A stretch of DNA of 64,000 nucleotides from an uncultured Desulfobulbaceae bacterium (GTDB lineage: Bacteria; Desulfobacterota; Desulfobulbia; Desulfobulbales; BM004). The notes under the pieces are model-generated. The model did not search any database. It was given only the letters and a program-made list of their open reading frames with translations, and was not told the origin of the DNA. A program made the position numbers and the translations under genes. The stretch lies in contig CAMYKS010000018.1 of assembly GCA_947259115.1 (NCBI GenBank), forward strand, positions 24,937-88,936, in the 5' to 3' direction. Shown one piece after another: positions 63,208-64,000 of this stretch (positions within the stretch are counted from its first letter, which is position 1; each line of letters opens with the position of its first letter).

Positions 63208-63647
63208 ACCTGTCCATGCCGGAACCTGTGCATAAGACTACCTGCAGGGTGCTCTATGGAGATACGGATGCTGCCGGAGTGGTTTACTATGGCAATTATA
63301 TGCGCTACTATGAGCAGGGCCGTACAGAGTACATGCGTGACCTGGTTCAGACCTATCGGGAAATTGAAAGTCAGGGACTGGTGCTGCCTGTCATTGAATG
63401 CTACTCAAGGTACAAGGCACCGGCCACCTATGACGACCTGCTCACCATCGAGACATCACTGGCCGAATTAAACAGTATCACCTGCCGTTTCAATTACCGC
63501 ATATACAGGGATGAAACCAATGGGTCCAGGACCTTGCTGGCCAAGGGCTTTACCCTTCATGCCTCAGTGAACCGTAAAGGTAAACTGACCAGGCTGCCGA
63601 CGGATATTATCGACAAGTTGCAGACCATTATCAAAAAAGCCCAATAA
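63204..63647 (+). CDS. hotdog-fold acyl-CoA thioesterase, YbgC/4HBT type
   Basis: A 147-residue thioesterase with the active-site loop YGDTDAAGVVYYGNYMRYYEQGRTE (residues about 19-43), whose Asp is catalytic. It hydrolyses acyl-CoA, probably short or medium chain; the exact substrate is unclear. In many bacteria ybgC belongs to the tol-pal operon, but here it overlaps the apgM-like gene by 4 bases. Confidence 0.9.
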   Translation: MNLSMPEPVHKTTCRVLYGDTDAAGVVYYGNYMRYYEQGRTEYMRDLVQTYREIESQGLVLPVIECYSRYKAPATYDDLLTIETSLAELNSITCRFNYRIYRDETNGSRTLLAKGFTLHASVNRKGKLTRLPTDIIDKLQTIIKKAQ

Positions 63648-63663
63648 TATTCTGTTTGGCTAC

Positions 63664-63691
63664 TTGACTTTTATACTAATTCCTGTACTAT
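63664..63691 (+). promoter_or_regulatory. promoter of tRNA-fMet
   Basis: TTGACT (63664-63669) and TACTAT (63686-63691) are separated by 16 bp and lie 15 bp before the tRNA. The -35 box has one mismatch and the -10 box two or fewer. Confidence 0.65.
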
Positions 63692-63706
63692 TGTCCGCTC
63701 ACATGA

Positions 63707-63783
<77 letters not shown>

Positions 63784-63792
63784 AGAATACCA

Positions 63793-63829
63793 AGGGTTTC
63801 AGACTATAAGGTTTGAGACCCTTTTTTTT
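63793..63829 (+). terminator. terminator after tRNA-fMet
   Basis: AGGGTTTCA (63793-63801) pairs with TGAGACCCT (63814-63822) with one G-T pair, followed by a T run (63822-63829). It ends the tRNA transcript. Confidence 0.9.
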
Positions 63830-63904
63830 ATGTTGGTGTAAAATTGGTGTAAAATTGACCAATTTTTCTGATTGAGACGTACCTGAATTGTCGTCTCTTC
63901 TAGG

Positions 63905-64000
63905 TTAATCCTTACGCTTAAAATAGATAAAAGGCTCATCTTCTTCTAATGTTGTAAAATCATAACCTATTTGATCTCCTTTTGTTTTTTTTGCAATGGC
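63905..64000 (-). CDS. C-terminal fragment of an unknown protein, cut by the window edge
   Basis: On the minus strand an open frame enters at 64000 and stops at TAA (63907-63905). It encodes 31 residues: AIAKKTKGDQIGYDF, then TTLEEDEPFIYFKRKD. No start lies inside the window. I cannot name it. Its AT-rich, Lys-rich sequence differs from the housekeeping genes nearby, and it lies next to a tRNA gene, a common site for integration. Confidence 0.5.
   Translation of the reverse strand, partial: AIAKKTKGDQIGYDFTTLEEDEPFIYFKRKD

Overview
This window looks like chromosome from an anaerobic, sulfur-metabolising member of the Desulfobacterota, most like a Desulfobulbales relative. The evidence is LL-diaminopimelate aminotransferase (DapL) lysine synthesis, a fused CobA-HemD, several DsrE-type proteins, many YHS metal-binding domains and selenocysteine use. 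This placement is an inference; no 16S rRNA gene is present.

Region 1 (about 0.1-21 kb) is a metal-resistance island, nearly all on the minus strand. It holds a ZraP-like periplasmic protein, a CopA-type multicopper oxidase with a CopB-like barrel fused to its C-terminus (plus strand), a Met/Gly/Tyr-repeat periplasmic protein, small membrane proteins (SHOCT, DUF5676, DUF2933, ICMT-type), a Cu+ P-type ATPase, a YHS protein, a GAF/HD-GYP protein, a DUF302 protein, a YHS/membrane fusion, a 46-residue microprotein, a MerR regulator, a PRC-barrel protein and a czcCBA-type RND pump with a PII-like protein. Three nearly identical MerR-type promoters with 20-bp spacers lie before the YHS/ATPase block, before merR itself and before the PRC-barrel gene. 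Three possible sigma-54 promoters share a TGGCA(C/T)-N5-TTGT(A/T) core.

Region 2 (21.1-27.9 kb) is the most notable part: a minus-strand selenoprotein redox/sulfur cluster. In transcription order it reads selD, a TauE/SafE permease, a rhodanese-DsbD-thioredoxin fusion, a thioredoxin-fold protein, two DsrE proteins, another thioredoxin-fold protein, a fatty-acid-hydroxylase-type protein and a TlpA-like protein. Five in-frame UGA codons in four of these genes replace expected redox residues, and each is followed 10-20 nt later by a small hairpin. An ordinary gene caller would truncate or split all four genes.

Region 3 (28.2-31.9 kb) is a decayed group IIC intron placed just after the terminator of tRNA-Leu(CAA). 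A second group II intron sits inside its reverse transcriptase, exactly at the YADD codons, and a short hairpin repeat interrupts its C-terminal part.

Region 4 (32-47.6 kb) is a long minus-strand housekeeping run: argB-argD-argF-argG-argH, an Fn3 lipoprotein, lysA, dapF, dapA, dapB, dapL, folK, a YHS protein, a transaldolase-like gene, a lytic transglycosylase, pgsA and tRNA-Leu. Region 5 (47.8-64 kb) has lptA-lptB-rpoN, a histidine phosphatase, a large SNF2 helicase, hemC and cobA-hemD, an FmdB-type zinc ribbon, adk, hom followed by an apgM-family gene (a likely homoserine kinase), a hotdog thioesterase and tRNA-fMet. Low-complexity GGGTTCAAGG elements and a 16-bp tandem array fill several gaps here.
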